Origin: Blautia hansenii DSM 20583
GTDB lineage: Bacteria > Bacillota > Clostridia > Lachnospirales > Lachnospiraceae
DNA length: 64,000 nucleotides
Direction: 5' to 3'
Assembly (NCBI RefSeq): GCF_002222595.2
Contig: NZ_CP022413.2
Location: 1,070,001-1,134,000, forward strand
Shown here: one piece after another, positions 63,186 through 64,000 of the stretch
How the letters are laid out: every line of letters starts with the position of its first letter
How positions within the stretch are numbered: the first letter of the stretch is position 1
The notes under the pieces: model-generated
Told to the model about the DNA's origin: nothing
Seen by the model: the letters and a program-made list of their open reading frames with translations, nothing else
The model's database searches: none
Translations under genes and position numbers: made by a program

Positions 63186-63924
63186 ATTCCAGGAAACAAA
63201 GGTAGAAGGCAGAAATGCGGTTTTAGAAGCGTTTCGTTCCGGAAAATCTGTGGATAAGTTATTTGTTCTGGAAAAATGCGAGGACGGTCCGGTACGCACC
63301 ATTTTGCGTGAAGCAAAGAAGCATGATACCATGATTAAATATGTAAAAAAAGAAAGACTGGATCAGTTATCGGAAACAGGAAAACATCAGGGTGTGATTG
63401 CCATGACTGCGGCGTATAATTACGCAGAAGTAGAAGATATTCTGGCAGCAGCCAGAGAAAAAGGAGAACCGCCGTTTCTGGTATTGCTGGATAATATCGA
63501 AGACCCTCATAATCTGGGAGCAATTATCCGTACAGCAAATCTGGCAGGTGCTCATGGCGTGATTATTCCAAAGAACAGAGCCGTGGGGCTGACTGCGACG
63601 GTTGCAAGAACTTCTGCCGGAGCATTGAATTATACACCGGTTGCAAAGGTTACCAATCTTGCAAGAACCATTGAAAATCTGAAAAAAGAAGGAATTTGGT
63701 TTGTATGTGCGGATATGGGCGGAACACAGATGTACGACCTTGATTTAAAAGGCGCAATCGGACTGGTTATCGGAAACGAGGGCGACGGCGTATCAAAGCT
63801 GGTACGTGAAAAATGCGATTTTATTGCATCCATACCAATGCAGGGAAATATCGACTCTTTGAATGCCTCTGTGGCAGCAGGGGTATTGGCATACGAAATT
63901 GTAAGACAGAGAATGGGGAAATAG
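63175..63924 (+). CDS. rlmB: 23S rRNA (guanosine-2'-O-)-methyltransferase RlmB
   Basis: SPOUT-family methyltransferase of the TrmH group, 249 residues. The N-terminal substrate-binding domain (VEGRNAVLEAFRSGKSVDKLFV) is followed by the knotted catalytic domain with LLDNIEDPHNLGAIIRTA near residue 104, IGNEGDGVSKLVRE near 200 and IPMQGNIDSLNASVAAGVL near 222. It methylates 23S rRNA in its E. coli orthologue at G2251. It completes the cysteine/rRNA operon ahead of the sigma factor gene. Confidence 0.94.
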   Translation: MENKFQETKVEGRNAVLEAFRSGKSVDKLFVLEKCEDGPVRTILREAKKHDTMIKYVKKERLDQLSETGKHQGVIAMTAAYNYAEVEDILAAAREKGEPPFLVLLDNIEDPHNLGAIIRTANLAGAHGVIIPKNRAVGLTATVARTSAGALNYTPVAKVTNLARTIENLKKEGIWFVCADMGGTQMYDLDLKGAIGLVIGNEGDGVSKLVREKCDFIASIPMQGNIDSLNASVAAGVLAYEIVRQRMGK

Positions 63925-63939
63925 TACAGGAATTCATTT

Positions 63940-64000
63940 ATGATGAAGGAATATGAAAATTTAAAAGATGAGGAGCTTTTTGAGCTTTTATGGCAGGGAC
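63940..64000 (+). CDS. sigH: start of sigma-H type sigma factor (3'-truncated by window)
   Basis: The last 61 bases open an ATG frame (MMKEYENLKDEELFELLW) with AGGAAT upstream. The acidic LKDEEL pattern matches the start of sigma-H-type sporulation factors, and the cysS-mrnC-rlmB-(yacP)-sigH order of Bacillus supports this. Only 20 residues are visible, so it could be another region-2 sigma factor. No yacP lies between. Confidence 0.6.
   Translation, partial: MMKEYENLKDEELFELLWQG

Overview
The window is a low-GC Gram-positive chromosome segment carrying endospore genes (spoIIGA-sigE, spoVD, ymxH, and the first codons of what looks like sigH). Together with the complete PTS block, class III fructose-bisphosphatase, NADP-type glutamate dehydrogenase and a mucin-glycan glycosidase, this points to a gut Lachnospiraceae (Clostridia). 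The genus cannot be fixed from the sequence alone. No rRNA, tRNA, CRISPR array, prophage or intact insertion sequence was seen.

Layout. 1-8.2 kb: the 3' part of argS, then one 2146-codon secreted GH101 endo-alpha-N-acetylgalactosaminidase ending in about ten 20-residue cell-wall-binding repeats. 8.2-14.6 kb: fbp, an esterase, rpsB-tsf with a leader RNA, a TIGR04076-like small protein, a possible 125-bp MITE-like element, and a patatin-like lipase on the minus strand. 14.7-28.1 kb: a dcw (division and cell wall) cluster, mraZ-rsmH-ftsL-pbpB-spoVD-mraY-murD-ftsW/spoVE-murA-divIB-ftsZ. It starts at a promoter followed by four 10-bp-spaced MraZ boxes. murE, murG, murB and ftsA are absent, and internal terminators plus candidate sigma-E promoters sit in front of spoVD and the ftsW/spoVE gene. 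28.1-33.1 kb: alanine dehydrogenase and an alanine:Na+ symporter separated by a structured intergenic RNA, then divergent aroE/aroD. 33.1-36.2 kb: spoIIGA-sigE behind a promoter that looks Spo0A-controlled, then an SPFH protein and a 57-residue Arc-like protein with a non-AUG start. 36.2-42.4 kb: a LicT-type antiterminator with its own RAT/terminator switch, then ptsH, ptsI, a degenerate transglutaminase-like membrane protein, EIIA and EIIBC. 42.5-48.8 kb: cutC, a LytTR regulator with a DUF3021 membrane partner, then a two-component system with a three-gene ABC exporter. 48.8-52.9 kb: IclR repressor divergent from KDPG aldolase and two PfkB kinases, then ymxH. 52.8-57.3 kb: a DUF1648 protein, a decayed ORF, csoR-copA with a CopZ-like module at the 3' end of copA, and ispF. 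57.2-64 kb: an ABC-F ATPase, gdhA, then a T-box-led cysE-cysS-mrnC-rlmB operon and the start of sigH.

How the parts work together. The window is mostly core physiology: envelope synthesis and division, mother-cell sporulation control, sugar uptake and uronate/KDG breakdown, amino-acid and cysteine supply, and copper export. The most interesting signals are regulatory: (a) a perfect internal Shine-Dalgarno and ATG inside copA that would release a free 65-residue copper chaperone; (b) a compact LytTR/DUF3021 pair whose promoter carries two identical 9-bp direct repeats exactly 21 bp apart; (c) a conserved-looking Spo0A-type spoIIG promoter; (d) apparent transcriptional insulation of sporulation genes inside the dcw cluster; (e) an HPr without the regulatory Ser46. 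I found no clearly novel multi-gene defence or mobile system.
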